A model generated the notes under the pieces. It was not told the origin of the DNA and searched no databases. It saw only the letters and a list, made by a program, of their open reading frames with translations. A program made the position numbers and the translations under genes. Shown here piece after piece: positions 1 through 9,807 of a DNA stretch of 64,000 bases. The stretch comes from Pseudomonas defluvii (GTDB taxonomy: Bacteria; Pseudomonadota; Gammaproteobacteria; Pseudomonadales; Pseudomonadaceae): the NCBI RefSeq assembly GCF_001695625.1, contig NZ_MBPN01000010.1, positions 1 to 64,000 on the forward strand. The letters run 5' to 3'. How positions within the stretch are numbered: position 1 is the first letter of the stretch; each line of letters begins with the position of its first letter.

Positions 1-1
1 C

Positions 2-178
2 GCTGAGAGCATCCTTGCCTACTTCGACCGGCCAGGAACCAGCAACGGTCCAACAGAAGCTATCAACGGGCGACTTGAGCACTTACGAGGTACCGCCTTG
101 GGCTTTAGAAATTTAACCAATTACATAGCCAGGTGCTTGCTGAAGTCAGGAGGGTTTAGAAATCAGCTACACCCTTAA
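2..178 (+). CDS. ISL3-family transposase, C-terminal fragment (cut by window edge)
   Basis: Fifty-eight C-terminal residues are visible, ending ...GGFRNQLHP. The block TSNGPTEAINGRLEHLRG followed by ALGFRNLTNYIARCLL is the conserved C-terminal region of ISL3/IS204/IS1001 transposases and probably contains the last acidic residue of the DDE active site. The protein would catalyse cut-and-paste movement of the element. The start lies left of the window, so intactness cannot be judged, but the visible part shows no frameshift. Confidence 0.85.
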   Translation, partial: AESILAYFDRPGTSNGPTEAINGRLEHLRGTALGFRNLTNYIARCLLKSGGFRNQLHP

Positions 179-190
179 ATGCGAAGAGCC
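165..190. repeat. Terminal inverted repeat of the ISL3-family element (right copy)
   Basis: Read from 190 inward on the minus strand the end is GGCTCTTCGCATTTAAGG followed by GTGTAGC. The GGCTCTTC start matches ISL3-family termini. It lies just past the transposase stop codon, the usual arrangement. The partner repeat is outside the window, so the inner limit of the repeat is a guess. Confidence 0.65.
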
Positions 191-1215
191 TGATTACTGC
201 GGCGGACATCAACGATGGGCGCATTCAACTCGAAACCGCAAGGAAGACAACAGAAGTGGCTTATCGCACACTTCTGTCACCAAAAAGCAAACCCAAGAAA
301 AATGACATCCTGCTGACCAAGGACGGTTCACTTGGCCGCTTGGCTTTGGTTGGTGACGAGCAGGTTTGCATCAACCAATCTGTGGCAGTGATTCGGCCTA
401 ATGAAAAAGTTGAACCAATTTTTTTGAAGCTTCTTCTGGAAAGTCCTCGTTACCAAAAGCGGATGATTGAGGACGCTGGTGGCTCGACGATCAAGCACAT
501 CTACATCACAATCGTGAACTTGATGCAGATCGCTGTTCCACCAAACCGCGACGAACAACGCGCCATCGCGACGGCTCTAAGCGATATGGATGCACTTTTG
601 GGTGCGCTGGAGCGGCTTATTGCCAAGAAACGCAACCTCAAACAGGCCTCCATGCAACAACTTCTCACCGGCCAAACCCGCCTTCCCGGCTTCGACGGCG
701 GGTGGGAGATGAAGCGGTTAGGAGATATTTTGACAGTAAGACATGGCAAGAGTCAGCACGGCGTTACCGCTCCAGATGGGAAGTTTCCTATACTCGCCTC
801 AGGTGGGGAAATCGGAAGAACAAATTCCTTTATCTACGATAAGCCTTCCGTCCTGATTGGCAGAAAAGGAACGATTGACTCCCCGCAGTATGTAGATTCG
901 CCATTCTGGACCGTGGACACGTTGTTCTACACCGAAATCTCAAGCGAAGCTGACGCCAAGTTTGTGTTCTATAAGTTCGTAATGATTCGCTGGCGTAGTT
1001 ACAACGAAGCTTCTGGCGTGCCAAGTCTCAACGCCAAGACTATTGAGAACATTGAAATTAAAACGCCACACGTCACCGAACAAACTGCCATCGCCACCGT
1101 ACTGTCCGACATGGACGCAGAACTGGCAGCTTTGGAACAACGCCTGACCAAAACCCGCGCTCTCAAGCAAGGCATGATGCAGGAACTGCTCACGGGCAGG
1201 ACCCGATTGCTATGA
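191..1215 (+). pseudogene. hsdS: Type I restriction specificity subunit HsdS, 5'-truncated by IS insertion
   Basis: HsdS gives a type I methylase/restriction complex its DNA recognition through two target recognition domains (TRDs), each followed by a conserved helix. The frame is recognisable from codon 193 (ITAADINDGRIQLE), inside TRD1, and continues through the first conserved helix (EQRAIATALSDMDALLGALE, then LKQASMQQLLTGQTRLPGF), a complete TRD2 and the second conserved helix ending QELLTGRTRLL. The N-terminal part of TRD1 is missing where the ISL3-family element ends at 190. An internal GTG at 256 could start a 319-residue product, but it lies inside TRD1 and is not the natural start. 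TRD2 and both spacer helices look undamaged, so a half-specificity product is possible. The stop overlaps the next ATG by 4 bp. Confidence 0.85.
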
Positions 1216-2621
1216 CCAACCTGAGCATGGAAGCGACTCAAGCGCAGCAGGCTACTGAGCTATCCAGCAAGATCATCAGCGTTTACGAACTGCTCACGGA
1301 TTCTGCGCTGGATATTCCCCAATACCAGCGCCCATACAAGTGGACCGGTAAGAACATCAACCAACTGTTCTCAGATATCGCCATCCATAAGGACAAGTCG
1401 GCCTACCGCTTGGGCACCATCGTGTTTCACCAGGACGGTGAGACAAAAAACATCGTCGATGGCCAGCAGCGCACTATCAGCCTGCTGCTGGCGGCCCGTG
1501 CGCTGATCCAGCGGAACACAGAAAAAAAGCTCGAACGCAAAGACCTGCAGGAGCGCTTGCTCAAGCTTGAGCAAGCGATGGTGAAACCCAGTTTTAGCAG
1601 CGAGATCTCGCAGAAGAACATCCACAGCAATTACCTTGAGGTGGCCCGCATCGTTTCCCGTGCGGACTTTACCGAGGCGCATATCGATTTCTTCCTGAAC
1701 AAGTGCCAGGTCGTCGCCGTGGCGCTTAACGATGTATCGGAAGCCTTTCAGTTCTTCGATTCGCAGAATGCACGGGGCCGGGACCTGGAACCTCATGACT
1801 TGCTCAAAGCTTACCATCTGCGTGAGTTCAGCCCGCGTGACGAGCAGTTGAAGGCGTCCACGGTGGCTCGCTGGGAAAGCAGTGATACCAAGGAGTTGGC
1901 CACGCTGTTCTCCCAATACTTGTATCGCATCCGCAACTGGTCGAAAGGGGTTTCTGCGCGTTACTTCAGCAAGGATGACAGCGACTTGTTCAAGGGCGTG
2001 AACATCGACACGGTGGCGAGCTACCCCTATGTGGAGCAGCTGCGCATCGCCCACCATTTTGTCGATAACTACAACGGACAGTACGAGCGCAAGATCGACT
2101 CTCGCGAGCTTGTTTTTCCCTTCCATCTGGATCAGATCATCATCAATGGCCGGCGCTTTTTTGAGCTGATCAGCCACTATCAGAGCAAAGTGGCGCGGAT
2201 CAGCGCCGAATCCTGGAACGGGCATGAACTAGTGGGGGCAGAAGGGCTCGATGGCTATGCGAAAACCATCATGGATACCCTCAATAGCTACCCGGCAAGA
2301 ACCCGCACGGGCGATTGTTATGTGCGGGCGATGTTCGATTGCCTGTTGATTTACTACATCGACAAGTTTGGCCACGCGGATATCTCCCGCGCCATCGAGA
2401 AGATTTTCATCTGGGCCTACAGCCTGCGCCTGAAGATGCAGGTGGTGCAGCTGGCCAGCATGGATAACCACGTACTGGAGAACAACCTGTTCCGGTTGAT
2501 CAAGGAAGCCACACGTCCTGCTGACTTTATAAATTGCAGCCTGCCGGTATTGAGCGGCCAGAAGTCAACCAGAACCGATGAGATCGAAGCTCTGTTCAAG
2601 GCGATGAAATATTATGAGTAG
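1212..2621 (+). CDS. DUF262 domain protein (GmrSD-like, first of a pair)
   Basis: A 469-residue protein with an N-terminal DUF262 domain: IPQYQRPYKW (35-44), IVDGQQRTISLLLA (81-94) and FFDSQNARGRDLEPHDLLKA (181-200), the usual ParB-like NTPase signatures of this family. I see no DUF1524 nuclease motif in the C-terminal half. DUF262 occurs in GmrS of the modification-dependent GmrSD restriction enzyme and in many defence loci; the biochemical role of this copy is inferred only. The ATG overlaps the hsdS stop (ATGA) and the gene overlaps the next by 8 bp, implying translational coupling and a single operon with hsdR. It may be a type IV restriction partner or an accessory to the type I enzyme. 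Confidence 0.8.
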   Translation: MTNLSMEATQAQQATELSSKIISVYELLTDSALDIPQYQRPYKWTGKNINQLFSDIAIHKDKSAYRLGTIVFHQDGETKNIVDGQQRTISLLLAARALIQRNTEKKLERKDLQERLLKLEQAMVKPSFSSEISQKNIHSNYLEVARIVSRADFTEAHIDFFLNKCQVVAVALNDVSEAFQFFDSQNARGRDLEPHDLLKAYHLREFSPRDEQLKASTVARWESSDTKELATLFSQYLYRIRNWSKGVSARYFSKDDSDLFKGVNIDTVASYPYVEQLRIAHHFVDNYNGQYERKIDSRELVFPFHLDQIIINGRRFFELISHYQSKVARISAESWNGHELVGAEGLDGYAKTIMDTLNSYPARTRTGDCYVRAMFDCLLIYYIDKFGHADISRAIEKIFIWAYSLRLKMQVVQLASMDNHVLENNLFRLIKEATRPADFINCSLPVLSGQKSTRTDEIEALFKAMKYYE

Positions 2622-4587
2622 TGAAATCAGTCAGCTCTCCATCAAGGCGCTACTCAGCGGTCGGGATGAGTACGTCATCCCGATGTATCAGCGTAATTAC
2701 GCCTGGGAGGAGGGCGAAATCACGCAGCTGATTCAGGACGTGATCGACTACCTGCCGGAGAATGGCAATAAAGCGCGCAATTACTACATTGGCACCTTGG
2801 TGGTGTATGAGCGCCCAGATACCAAAACGCCAGTGTTTGAAACCATTGACGGCCAACAACGGCTGACGACCCTGTCGTTGCTTACGTCGTATCTGAAAAA
2901 CACCCAGTTGGTCGATCTCGCCTGGTATTCGAACCTGAGTATCCACTTCGATAGCCGTGAGCATTCGCGCGCGACCTTTGCGGCCATCTTCGAGGGGAAG
3001 TTCAATGACGACCCTGCCGAGGTGTTGGCTGAAAAACAGATCAATACCGGCATCCTCAATGGTTACCGGCTCATCCAGAAAGTCCTGCCGCAAAAGCTGA
3101 AAGAGAACAAGGTTTCGGAACAGCAATTCGCCGATTACTTGTTTGGCTACGTGCAAATCATGCGGGTGAACGTGCCGACGGATACGGACCTGAATCATTA
3201 CTTCGAGATCATGAATAATCGCGGTGAGCAACTGGAGAAGCACGAGGTACTCAAGGCGCGGATGATGGAGCAGTTGCAAGGCTGCGAGCAGAGCCAGAAC
3301 TGTCTGCATGCCGTTTGGGAAGCCTGCGCCAACATGGAGCGCTATGTGCAAATGGGCTTCACGCCCGATCAGCGCAGCAGCCTCTTTGGTGAAAAGGATT
3401 GGGGGACTTTTGAGCTTGCAGACTTTGATGCACTTCGGGTTGCGCTGCACCGTACGCAAAAAGCGACCACCAGGGAAGGCGTTGCGTTAACCCTTGATCA
3501 AATCATTGCCAAGGCACCGGTTGGAGAGGAGCCGAAAGAGACAAGTGATGATGTGCCAGAGCGCTTCAACACGGTAATCAACTTTCCGAACTTCCTGTTG
3601 CACGTACTGCGTGTCGATACTCAAGCGGACATCCCTCTGGATGACAAACGCCTGCTCGATACCTTTGAAACCCATGTGCTCAAGCAGCCAGACCCTGTTG
3701 CAGCTGTGAAGCGTTTTACCTTTAGTTTGCTGCGCTGTAAGTATCTGTTTGACCAGCATGTGATCAAACGCGAGTTCATCAGAGGCGCGGATGGCTGGAG
3801 CCTTAAACGCTTTAAATGGAATGACGGCGGCAAGGCTGGCGGAGCGGGTCGCGGTAGTTATGTGAATACCTTCGGCGAAGAAGAAGGCAGCGAAGGCATC
3901 AACCGCCGCATCCTGATGCTACTGTCGGCGTTTCATGTTTCCACGCCGACGCTGGTGTATAAGCACTGGCTGAATGCGGCGTTGCATCACCTGTTTCAGG
4001 CTGAGCAGGTTGAGGCTCAGGCCTATCTGCAGCACATGGAATCGGTTGCAAAGGCGTTTGTCTTTGACCGCTTTCTAGCCCCAGAGGCAGGTTTGGAATA
4101 CTTTGCGATGATCTATACGAACCAGGGTGTCTGTCAGACACGCCGCGAAAGCATTGCAGCAGAAACGTTTGAGTCGCGGTTGAGGTTCGGGAATATCGAA
4201 AACAACCTGGTGTTCAACTTCCTGGACTATCTGCTTTGGCTTGAGCACGGAGCAAGCGAGCGGGTTAAATCCTACGAATTCACCTTCCGTAGTTCGGTGG
4301 AGCATTATTACCCGCAGCATCCATTGGACGGACAAGTTCAGCTCGACACTGACACGCTCAACTCGTTCGGCAATCTATGCCTGATCAGCCACAGCAAGAA
4401 CTCTCGCCTGAGCAATTTCATGCCTTCGGCGAAGAGCGAGTTTTATCTGAAAAACTCCATCGATAGCGTTAAGCAGTACTTGATGATGGAGACCAAGCCT
4501 TGGGATGCCATCGCAATACGCGAGCATTCCAAGCAAATGAATAACGTGTTGCTCAACAGCCTCGCCAGCCAACACGAAACCGAGTAA
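2614..4587 (+). CDS. DUF262-DUF1524 protein (GmrSD-like nuclease, second of a pair)
   Basis: A 657-residue protein combining an N-terminal DUF262 domain ([10 protein letters not shown] 22-31; [14 protein letters not shown] 77-90; [19 protein letters not shown] near 200) with a C-terminal DUF1524 domain: VEHYYPQ (562-568, candidate catalytic His564) and [16 protein letters not shown] (587-602), followed by a K/F-rich strand. DUF1524 is a His-Me finger (HNH-like) nuclease domain, as in GmrD. All key motifs are present, so it looks active. It overlaps the previous DUF262 gene by 8 bp and is separated from hsdR by 19 bp. The domain make-up resembles a fused GmrS-GmrD, placed unusually between hsdS and hsdR. 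Confidence 0.82.
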   Translation: MSSEISQLSIKALLSGRDEYVIPMYQRNYAWEEGEITQLIQDVIDYLPENGNKARNYYIGTLVVYERPDTKTPVFETIDGQQRLTTLSLLTSYLKNTQLVDLAWYSNLSIHFDSREHSRATFAAIFEGKFNDDPAEVLAEKQINTGILNGYRLIQKVLPQKLKENKVSEQQFADYLFGYVQIMRVNVPTDTDLNHYFEIMNNRGEQLEKHEVLKARMMEQLQGCEQSQNCLHAVWEACANMERYVQMGFTPDQRSSLFGEKDWGTFELADFDALRVALHRTQKATTREGVALTLDQIIAKAPVGEEPKETSDDVPERFNTVINFPNFLLHVLRVDTQADIPLDDKRLLDTFETHVLKQPDPVAAVKRFTFSLLRCKYLFDQHVIKREFIRGADGWSLKRFKWNDGGKAGGAGRGSYVNTFGEEEGSEGINRRILMLLSAFHVSTPTLVYKHWLNAALHHLFQAEQVEAQAYLQHMESVAKAFVFDRFLAPEAGLEYFAMIYTNQGVCQTRRESIAAETFESRLRFGNIENNLVFNFLDYLLWLEHGASERVKSYEFTFRSSVEHYYPQHPLDGQVQLDTDTLNSFGNLCLISHSKNSRLSNFMPSAKSEFYLKNSIDSVKQYLMMETKPWDAIAIREHSKQMNNVLLNSLASQHETE

Positions 4588-4606
4588 ACCCTGCAGGATG
4601 CACCTG

Positions 4607-7600
4607 ATGACTCAACAACCTCGCTCCGAACGTCGCACCCAGAATCGTGTTCTGGCTTTGTTTACGGACAAGTCGCGACCTGATTGTCTCGACTACGACT
4701 ACCTGGGCGAGTGGAGCAAGCGTGGGCAGAACCGCAACATTGAAGTCGAGCTGCTGCGGGCAAACCTGAAGCAGCGCGGCTACTCCGATGCGCAGATATC
4801 GGCGGTGGTGCAAAAGCTGATGGCCGCAGCGGATGCCACGGGCATCACCCTGTATCAGGCCAACTTGCGGACCTACCAGTTGCTGCGTTACGGCGTGCCG
4901 GTACAGGTCGCTGTTGGGCAGGCCCACGAAACGGTGCACCTGGTTGATTGGGAGCACCCTGAGGGCAATGACTTCGCCATTGCCGAGGAAGTGACCTTGC
5001 GCGGTGGTCATGAGCGCCGCCCTGATCTGGTGATTTACCTGAACGGTATCGCCATCGGCGTGATTGAGCTCAAGCGCAGTTCGGTTGAAGTTGCCGATGG
5101 TATTAACCAGCTGATCACCAACCAGGAGGAAATCTTCAACAAGGGTTTCTTCAGTACAGTGCAGTTGGTCTTTGCTGGCAGTGACTCCCAGGGCCTGCGC
5201 TACGGCACGGCGACTACTCGCGCCGAGTTTTTTGTCGAGTGGAAGGCTTCGTCGGCAAAACCAGAGTCAGAAGAACTGAATACTCAGCGCGAGATGCCTG
5301 CCCGCTATGACGTGATACCTGGCGCAGACGCGGCGCAGTCCGGTTATCTGCTGGATGGCCCCTTGGCGCAGATGTGCGAGAAGTCGCGTCTGCTTGACCT
5401 GATCCGCAACTTCATCATCTTCGATGCGGGCATCAAGAAGGTGCCGCGCCCGCATCAATACGCCGCAGTGAAGGCCGCGCAGGAGCGAGTTCGGCGTCAA
5501 GAGGGTGGGGTCATCTGGCACACCCAGGGCAGTGGCAAGAGTATTCTGATGGTGCTGATCGCCAAGTGGTTGCTGGAGCACGATCCAGAGGCGCGCATTC
5601 TGGTCATCACGGATCGCGATGAGCTGGACAAGCAAATATCCGGGGTGATGCGTAATGCCGGGGTAATCGGCAACGACTCGCCCTCGCCACGTATTACCTC
5701 CCGTGCCGATCTTGTGCAGAAGCTTTCCGCTACCTCGCCGCGCTTGCTCTGTGCGCTGTTGCACAAGTTTGAGCCAGATCTGAGCGTGCCGCCACCGCCC
5801 ATGCATGGGCGCTTCTATGTATTCGTGGATGAATGCCATCGCACCCAAGGCGGTGACATGAACAAGCAAATGAAGCAGTGGCTGGCCAATGCCCTGTTTA
5901 TTGGCTTTACCGGTACACCGCTACTGCGCAAGGACAAACAGACTACGCGCGATGTGTTCGGCACCTACATCCACACCTACAAATTCCACGAAGCCGTGGC
6001 GGACAAGGTTGTGCTGGACCTTAAATACGAAGCGCGCGACGTACCGCAGCGTTTGACTTCGCGAAAAGCCATCGATGCCTGGTTCGAGCAGAAAACCAAA
6101 ACATTGAACAACTACCAGAAGTCGATCCTGCGCAAGCGCTGGGCGACCATGGAAGCGCTAATGAGCGCCGGCGAGCGCAAGCAGCGCATCATCGCCAGCA
6201 TCATAGAGGACTTCAGTCTGAAACCACGGCTGAACAACGACCGGGGCACCGCCATTCTTGTGGCAGCGAGCATCTATGATGCCTGCCATTACTTCCGTTT
6301 GTTTGAGACCACTTCGTTCGGCCCTTACTGCGGCATTGTCACGTCCTATGAGCCGAACCACAACGCGATCTCCCGCGAGCCGGCACAAAGCGATGAGCGT
6401 TACAAGTTCGATACCTACACGCAGTACGTGCTGAAGCCGGGCCTGACCACCACTGCTTATGAAGAAGAGACCAAACGTCGCTTCATTGAAGAACCGGCCA
6501 ACCTGAAGCTACTCATCGTGGTCAGCAAACTGCTGACTGGCTTCGATGCACCCAGTTGCTCCTACATCTATCTGGATAACGAGCTGCGGGACCATAACCT
6601 GTTCCAGGCAATTTGCCGCACCAACCGACTCGACGGCGATGATAAGGACTTTGGCTATATCGTCGACTTCAAAGAGCTGTTCGGCGACGTGCAGGATGCC
6701 ATTTCGGTGTACACCTCTGACGATTTAGATGTCGACGCAGGTAGCGGGGGCAATAACAACGTTGAGCTGAAGAATTGGCTGGTCGAAGGGAAGAAGCAAT
6801 TGGACGCTGCCCGAGAGGCATTGAGCTATTTGTGCGCCCCCGTGGCGCCGCCACGGGAGGTTGAGCAGTTTATCCATTACTTCTGTGGCTCTGCCGCTAA
6901 CGCCAATGGGCTGGATGAGACCGAAGCACTGCGGGTGTCCTTCTACAAGACGGTGGCTTCATTTGTGCGGGCGTTTGCCGATTTGGCGCAGAACCTCACC
7001 GAAGCTGGTTACTCGGCTGCTGAAGCGGGAAGGCTACAAACTGAGGTGCAGTTCTATGCAGACCTGCGTGAGGCGATCAAGAAACATTCCGGCGAAGAGT
7101 TGGATATCAAGCCATTCGAAGCGGACATGCGGCATCTGCTCAATACTTATATTCAGGCAGACCACGCCGATCCGATGAGCACGGTCGATAATTTTTCGCT
7201 GGTTGAATTGATCGTTCAGACTGGCGTTCACGATGCCATCGCCAAAAAGCTCAACGCCAAAGGCAACCTCTCCAAGGGGGCGATTGCCGAAGGCATTATC
7301 AACAACGTGCGCAAGACCATCATTCGTGAACAATTGACAGATCCGAAGTTCTACGAGCGTATGTCGCAGTTGCTTGAGGATCTGATCAAACAGAGTCGTG
7401 AAGATGCTGCCGCTTACGAGGAGTTTTTGCGCAAGGCCGAGGCGCTGGTCAGACAGTTGGGGCAGAAAGGACCAGGAAACTCTCCGGCTGCACTTAACGG
7501 CCACCGGGAAGCCACTGTGCTGTTTAACAACCTCGACAACATTGCAACGACCACTTTCCAGTGTCCGAAAGATGAAGGGTCGAAGGTGAAACTGGCTCTG

Positions 7601-7759
7601 GATCTTGATCTGGCCATGCGCGGATCGGCCCCGGCATCCTGGCGAGGAGACCCAGCACGGGAAGCGCAGGTTCTTAATGCACTGTTCCCTCTGATGGGGC
7701 GCGACCGTGTTGCGACCTCGGCGATTTTCGAGATTATCAAGAACCAACCGGGATATTGA
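4607..7759 (+). CDS. hsdR: Type I restriction endonuclease subunit R (HsdR)
   Basis: The motor and nuclease subunit of a type I restriction enzyme: it translocates DNA with ATP and cuts unmodified DNA in complex with HsdM and HsdS. The N-terminal PD-(D/E)xK nuclease shows RRPDLVIYL (D140) and VIELKRS (E154, K156). Superfamily 2 helicase motifs follow: Walker A QGSGKS (K311), DECHR (408-412), FTGTPLLRK, and motif [13 protein letters not shown]. At 1050 residues it is full length with no frameshift. The ATG at 4607 is preferred to one at 4598 because AGG at 4595-4597 abuts the earlier ATG but is well spaced for 4607. Its DNA targeting depends on HsdS, which is truncated here. Confidence 0.93.
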   Translation: MTQQPRSERRTQNRVLALFTDKSRPDCLDYDYLGEWSKRGQNRNIEVELLRANLKQRGYSDAQISAVVQKLMAAADATGITLYQANLRTYQLLRYGVPVQVAVGQAHETVHLVDWEHPEGNDFAIAEEVTLRGGHERRPDLVIYLNGIAIGVIELKRSSVEVADGINQLITNQEEIFNKGFFSTVQLVFAGSDSQGLRYGTATTRAEFFVEWKASSAKPESEELNTQREMPARYDVIPGADAAQSGYLLDGPLAQMCEKSRLLDLIRNFIIFDAGIKKVPRPHQYAAVKAAQERVRRQEGGVIWHTQGSGKSILMVLIAKWLLEHDPEARILVITDRDELDKQISGVMRNAGVIGNDSPSPRITSRADLVQKLSATSPRLLCALLHKFEPDLSVPPPPMHGRFYVFVDECHRTQGGDMNKQMKQWLANALFIGFTGTPLLRKDKQTTRDVFGTYIHTYKFHEAVADKVVLDLKYEARDVPQRLTSRKAIDAWFEQKTKTLNNYQKSILRKRWATMEALMSAGERKQRIIASIIEDFSLKPRLNNDRGTAILVAASIYDACHYFRLFETTSFGPYCGIVTSYEPNHNAISREPAQSDERYKFDTYTQYVLKPGLTTTAYEEETKRRFIEEPANLKLLIVVSKLLTGFDAPSCSYIYLDNELRDHNLFQAICRTNRLDGDDKDFGYIVDFKELFGDVQDAISVYTSDDLDVDAGSGGNNNVELKNWLVEGKKQLDAAREALSYLCAPVAPPREVEQFIHYFCGSAANANGLDETEALRVSFYKTVASFVRAFADLAQNLTEAGYSAAEAGRLQTEVQFYADLREAIKKHSGEELDIKPFEADMRHLLNTYIQADHADPMSTVDNFSLVELIVQTGVHDAIAKKLNAKGNLSKGAIAEGIINNVRKTIIREQLTDPKFYERMSQLLEDLIKQSREDAAAYEEFLRKAEALVRQLGQKGPGNSPAALNGHREATVLFNNLDNIATTTFQCPKDEGSKVKLALDLDLAMRGSAPASWRGDPAREAQVLNALFPLMGRDRVATSAIFEIIKNQPGY

Positions 7760-8475
7760 TGAACGAGATTATTGAGCTGGGCGACATTTCAATTTCAGTG
7801 ACCAGGAAAGACATCAAGAATGTCCACCTGAGTGTGCACCCGCCAGAGGGGCGGGTAACGTTAGTCGCCCCAACAAGTACGCGGTTTGAAGTCGCTCGGG
7901 CTTATGCTATTTCCAGGCTGGGCTGGATTCGCGAGCAACAGAGCAAACTGGAGGCGCAGGCGCGTGAGGCGCCGCGTCAGTTTGTGGAAAGAGAAAGCCA
8001 CTATGTCTGGGGTCGGCGCTACCTGATGGTGGTTAACCATCGGGACGCCAAGCCATCGGTGGTGCTCGACCACAAACGCATTACCTTAACCGTTCGCCCC
8101 GGCAGCGATGCGCATAAGCGCGCCGAAGTGATACACGAATGGCAGAGGCTGCAACTGCACGCCGTGGTGCCAGTGCTGATCAGGAAGTGGGAGCGCAAGC
8201 TGAAGGTGAAGGTGGCGGGTTATTACCTGCGGCGAATGAAAACCAAATGGGGTAGCTGTAACCATCAAGCAGGGAACATTCGACTGAACACCGAGTTGGT
8301 GAAGAAGCCGAAAGACCTGCTTGAGTACGTGATCGTTCACGAGATGGTTCATCTGATTGAACCCACCCACAATGAGCGCTTTATCTCGATCCTCGGGGAG
8401 CAGTTTCCAACTTGGCGTGAGGCCCGTGCCGAGTTGAATGAGTTACCTTTGGCGGCTGAGGTTTGGAAAGAGTGA
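7759..8475 (+). CDS. YgjP-like (DUF45) zinc metallopeptidase family protein
   Basis: A 238-residue protein of the YgjP/DUF45 family. The C-terminal region has the zincin motif HEMVH (H194, E195, H198) and a third likely ligand H204 in THNERF; upstream MKTKWGSCN is the usual family block. Its cellular substrate is unknown. Members often lie directly behind hsdR in type I restriction loci. Here the ATG overlaps the hsdR stop (TGATG), so translation is coupled. A proposed role in processing or turnover of the restriction complex is inference only. There is no signal peptide, so it should be cytoplasmic. Confidence 0.82.
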   Translation: MNEIIELGDISISVTRKDIKNVHLSVHPPEGRVTLVAPTSTRFEVARAYAISRLGWIREQQSKLEAQAREAPRQFVERESHYVWGRRYLMVVNHRDAKPSVVLDHKRITLTVRPGSDAHKRAEVIHEWQRLQLHAVVPVLIRKWERKLKVKVAGYYLRRMKTKWGSCNHQAGNIRLNTELVKKPKDLLEYVIVHEMVHLIEPTHNERFISILGEQFPTWREARAELNELPLAAEVWKE

Positions 8476-8533
8476 GGCTGCAATAGTACGATTGTAAGTG
8501 CGAATGTGGAGTTAGGCTAAGGCTCGCCGAATA

Positions 8534-8809
8534 TCACATCAGCAGATCTCGACCTCTCCCTAATCGCTTCCAGAGCAATAGAGCTGTGAGTCGATAGTAA
8601 TACCGGGTGGCGTTGGCATGGTCTTTCAGATGCTGAGTGAGAAACCAGCGTACATGCTTGAGCTGCCAAGTCCAGGGATTATCACGTTGCCATCGCTATT
8701 GAATGGCCGCTTGTATGGCTCGGGCTTGGCGTAGGTGTCGTTGTTGTGTGACCTTCGAACCGGTCAGCACGCCTCTCAGGAACAGTGCCATATCGAAGGA
8801 CTCACTCAT
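8534..8809 (-). pseudogene. Small integrase-associated gene with an internal stop
   Basis: Reading from the ATG at 8809, the frame starts MSESFDMALFLRGVLTGSK and runs 91 codons to a TGA at 8534-8536, but an in-frame TAG interrupts it at codon 38 (8696-8698). After the stop the frame continues with plausible protein (RWQRDNPWTWQLKHVRWF and RYYYRLTALLLWKRLGRG). A single base change of CAG to TAG would explain it. The start overlaps the stop of the integrase remnant (ATGA), so the two genes were once coupled. The function is unknown; I regard it as a companion of the recombinase. Confidence 0.6.
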
Positions 8810-9690
8810 GTTCTGCCTCCAATGTAGGCGGAAACTACCTCGATCCGGTTGTGCCCTAGCTCCAAGCTGATTTGTTGGCGTGCCTGTTGATCCAGGTCGC
8901 GGTCAATACGATAGCAGTGGCCATCGTTGATTGGTGCGGCGTGGCCGGTGAGCTGCTCATACCGTTCGCAGGCGTATGCCGTGCGCAGTTCGTGGAAATT
9001 CTTTAGTCCCTGCTTGCGCAATAGTTGGCTGGCAGGGAGCACGCGCCGTTGCAGGAACCCGGCATAGCTTTCGGCTTGGTCCAGTAAGTTTCGGCTGCCG
9101 GCAGGGGATACCTCAAGCGCCAACTGGAGTGCTGCGTTCACTTGTTCATTGGCGATGATCCAACGCGGTGCTGATGCTCCTGAGCGGCCGCCTTTGGTGC
9201 CGTCTTGGATATTCGCCCCAAGTGCTCGGCTTCGTATTGCTAGCGTGGCAGGTTAGCGAGAATTGCTTCGCGCAGGCGCATACCGGTCATCCGGGCCATC
9301 ATGATAATCGCGGCCACCCGCTTGTACTTCTGTTCAAGCAATACCGCAGCATTCGCTGCACCTGTTGATGGTCTTGACTATCTGGCGCTCGGGTGCGTAC
9401 GTTGGAGCGCTGCTGCCCCAACGCCTGTCTCGGGCTGATGATTCTTACGTCCTGATCACCTCGCAGCGCAGCGAGGGTGCGGTTAATGCTGCTCAGGCGG
9501 TTTTTGCGCGGTGGCGATGCACAGTTCGCCTTGTTGGATCTGTTGGCGAAGATAACCGGCGTAGTCATTTAGTGTTTATCGATCAATCTGGCGAGTATCG
9601 TTGTAACCGGGGCCATCCTCTGACCGGCACCAGCGCGCTGATTCAGTATTCCAAAGATTAGCACCGGGTGAGCTGGAATACCGTCTGGAA
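8806..9690 (-). pseudogene. Decayed tyrosine recombinase (integrase) of the island
   Basis: Pieces of one integrase are spread over several minus-strand frames. Order from the N terminus: WCRSEDGPGYNDTRQIDR then a TAA, DYAGYLRQQIQQGELCIATA, a shift at an A-run into NRLSSINRTLAALRGDQ and QRSNVRTRAPDSQDHQQVQR, another shift into LLEQKYKRVAAIIMMARMTG, a TAG after ANLPR, a further deletion, then an open 111-codon C-terminal piece ending with LELGHNRIEVVSAYIGG. The last block carries the tyrosine-recombinase LGH box and a candidate catalytic Tyr in SAYIG. At least three frameshifts and two stops make it dead. The upstream edge is uncertain. It adjoins the 3' end of ssrA, a common target for such enzymes. 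Confidence 0.75.
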
Positions 9691-9770
9691 TACCCGAGCG
9701 GCTGGAACTCAAAAACTCTTCAAAGACCGCAAAAGCGCTGGAGGCCGCGTATTTACTGGATCGCAGGCAC

Positions 9771-9796
9771 AAAAAAAGACGTCCATGGACGTCTTT
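9771..9796 (-). terminator. Intrinsic terminator of ssrA
   Basis: On the minus strand AAAGACGTC-CATG-GACGTCTTT forms a 9-bp stem with a 4-base loop and runs into a stretch of T (A7 at 9771-9777 on the plus strand). It lies 12 bases past the tmRNA CCA end and so ends its transcript. Confidence 0.85.
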
Positions 9797-9807
9797 AGAT
9801 GTTAATT

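Larger units (their letters stand above)
1..190 (+). mobile_element. Right end of an ISL3-family insertion sequence
   Basis: The segment carries the last codons of an ISL3-type transposase (stop at 176-178) and then a terminal sequence that, read from 190 leftwards on the minus strand, starts GGCTCTTCGCATTTAAGG. ISL3-family elements characteristically begin with GGCTCTTC, so the element edge is placed at 190. Immediately to the right the sequence becomes HsdS coding sequence, so the element sits inside hsdS. The left end lies outside the window. An 8-bp target duplication, the usual ISL3 size, would be TGATTACT (191-198). Confidence 0.8.

Noticed and set aside
256..258. GTG 256 as the natural start of hsdS
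   Set aside because: HsdS homology continues in frame upstream to about 193, so this codon is internal; the true start was removed by the IS.
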